Below, one piece after another: positions 62,609 to 64,000 of a DNA stretch of 64,000 nt (its first letter is position 1; every line of letters begins with the position of its first letter). Origin of the DNA: Ampelocalamus luodianensis (Eukaryota > Streptophyta > Magnoliopsida > Poales > Poaceae). A program made the translations under genes and the position numbers. The stretch lies in contig CM070632.1 of the NCBI GenBank assembly GCA_036346255.1, forward strand, positions 27,182,657-27,246,656. Reading direction: 5' to 3'. The notes below the pieces were generated by a model. It did no database searches, was not told the DNA's origin, and saw only the letters and a program-made list of their open reading frames with translations.

Positions 62609-63082
62609 GTATGATTTCTATTTTGTAATGAGTTCTCTTCTATTCCATCTCTTAAACCAGAAAAATATGCTTTTCATCTGCCTTGAATTCAAGCAGCTAC
62701 TTTCATACTTTCATTCTGTAGGTCATCAGTAACCTTGTATCCCATATTATGTTCATTCTGTGCAATTCCTGTAATATTTAACATGCAGTTCAAAGAGTGA
62801 CATTCTTAGTTTCATACATAGGTAGTGAAGCAGCAAATAATCAATGGTTAAGACTAGAAAGATTGAATTAGAGCATCTGATATATTGTATGAAAAAAGAA
62901 AGGAAAACCTAGGGGAAAATATATATGCAATTTATACATATTGTATGAGTTCGCTGAGTTGAACAGGTTCTAGTGCAGAGAGAAAGCCAGGGATATTTTG
63001 AGTTTACATATTTAACTGAAACGATATGAAAATCTGTTGGATTTGTCACTGAACATATTCCTGCTAGAAACAAAGCACTTGA
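62609..63082. other. NSUN6 intron 5, native part
   Basis: AT-rich intron after the donor GTATGA at 62609. No exon resembling the expected methyltransferase motif I region was found here or up to the window end, so the gene continues beyond. Confidence 0.55.
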
Positions 63083-63384
63083 TGATGTATCCTGCTCGGC
63101 TGCGCAGATTATACGGGTGATTCGATGCTGGACGTGGACGTCGGGCTCGGCGAGAAGGTGCCGTCGTGAACGTAGCAGGATAGCAGGGGCAAGGAATAGA
63201 GAAGTTTAGAGGATGCAAGAAATAGCAACAAGAAGATAGTAGATTGATTCTTCTTGTTTTCGATTACAGGATTGCTAGCAGTATTTAAAGGCTAACCGGC
63301 TAACCCGATTTGTATACAAACTGTAATGTATTACATACTCGGAAAGTAATAAGAACCCTGCCATTTTACAATCGAGTTGCCACA
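63083..63384 (-). repeat. LTR in minus orientation, head-to-head with the next LTR
   Basis: On the minus strand it starts TGTGGCAACTCG and ends GGATACATCA. It is about 90 percent or more similar to 63416-63718 in reverse complement. It is followed on its 3' side by AGTGCTTTG, not a primer-binding site, so it is either a solo LTR or half of an inverted structure. The 5-bp flanks (CTTGA and TCCGA) do not match. Confidence 0.8.
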
Positions 63385-63415
63385 TCCGAATAGGAAACTA
63401 GGAAACTGTAGCACA

Positions 63416-64000
63416 TACGGCAACTCGATTGTAAAACGACAGAGTTCTAATTACTTTCCGAGTATGTAATACATTACAGTTTGTATACGAATCGGGTTAG
63501 CCGGTTAGCCTTTAAATACTGCTAGCAATCCTGTAATCGAAAACGAGAAGAATCAATCTACTATCTTCCAGTTGCTATTTCTTGCATCCTCTGAACTTCT
63601 CTATTCCTTGCCCCTGCTATCCTGCTACGTTCACGACGACACCTTCTCGCCGAGCCCGACGTCCACGTCCAGCATCGAATCACCCGTATAATCTGCGCAG
63701 TTGGAGCAGGATACATCATTTGGTATCAGAGCCGACCATCATGTCTTCCGGTGTGGACAAGAACGGCGAGCCGTCCGAGATGATGGCAGCGATCGCCGAA
63801 TTGAAGCTTGAACTAAGCAAACAGATAAGGGAGAGTTTTTCATCTCTTGAAGCTTGGGTGATTGCTCTGGAAGAGAGGTCATCCAATGTAGACGAACGCA
63901 TCAAGAAATTGGAGGATCAAACAGGGTACGCTGGTATCCTAGGAAGCTTCCAACCACAACATACCACTATTAGCATATGGTAGGCATCATCATCAGAAGC
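63416..64000 (+). mobile_element. LTR retrotransposon, 5' end, cut by window edge
   Basis: The 5' LTR at 63416-63718 starts (T)ACGGCAACTCG, where TGTGGC is expected from its inverted partner, contains TTTAAATACTGC as TATA, and ends GGATACATCA. TTTGGTATCAGAGC follows, with the PBS at 63721-63732. A coding start with gag-like coiled-coil sequence follows at 63741. The rest lies outside the window, in NSUN6 intron 5. Confidence 0.88.
63741..63983 (+). pseudogene. gag N-terminus, early stop
   Basis: 81 codons beginning MSSGVDKNGEPSEMMAAIAE, with a predicted coiled coil (KLELSKQIRESFSSLEAW, EERSSNVDERIKKLEDQ) typical of gypsy gag N-termini. A TAG at 63981 ends the frame far short of a normal gag, so the copy is probably dead unless the window boundary hides a continuing frame. 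Confidence 0.65.

Overview
Plant nuclear DNA, almost certainly from a rice-like grass. The supports are a complete ten-exon plant-type phosphoenolpyruvate carboxylase gene, a second multi-exon gene for an NSUN6-type RNA cytosine methyltransferase, GT-AG introns, and a dense load of grass-style LTR retrotransposons primed by initiator tRNA-Met (TGGTATCAGAGC). No bacterial, organellar or CRISPR features were seen.

Layout. 1-2.9 kb: the 5' part of a decayed minus-strand Ty1/copia element. 3.3-8.7 kb: a repeat island holding a 2.3-kb solo LTR (TSD GAAGC). 8.7-11.5 kb: unannotated and hAT-like sequence leading into a TATA box. 11.95-16.61 kb: the PEPC gene (964 aa, intact, C3-type residue). 17-21 kb: degenerate LTR-type direct repeats, one interrupted by a 1-kb element with TSD ATATA. 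21.2-27.7 kb: two near-identical 2.27-kb direct repeats. 27.7-42.4 kb: a three-level nest. A copia SIRE-type LTR is split by a long solo LTR (TSD ACCGG), which itself holds a small solo LTR (TSD GTAGC) and a 7.7-kb Ty3/gypsy element (TSD CCTAG). 42.4-45.2 kb: unannotated DNA ending in a 0.4-kb hAT-like element. 45.39 kb to beyond the right edge: the NSUN6-like gene.

The NSUN6-like gene is the most unusual object. Five exons totalling 814 bp are spread over 17.2 kb and the gene is not finished in the window. Its introns carry a very young gag-only LTR element (intron 1, TSD GTAAT, one difference between LTRs), a copia element in sense orientation (intron 2, TSD ACATG), a related copia element in antisense plus a LINE tail (intron 4), and a head-to-head LTR pair beginning another element (intron 5). 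All five exons nevertheless stay open, phase-matched and bounded by usable splice sites. One intron uses a GC-AG pair.

The two cellular genes are independent metabolic and RNA-modification functions. Nothing in the window links them in a pathway. I did not find a convincing new biological system. The best leads are structural: inverted copia copies flanking two exons, the nest reconstructed by target-site duplications, the young gag-only element, and the recent 2.27-kb duplication.
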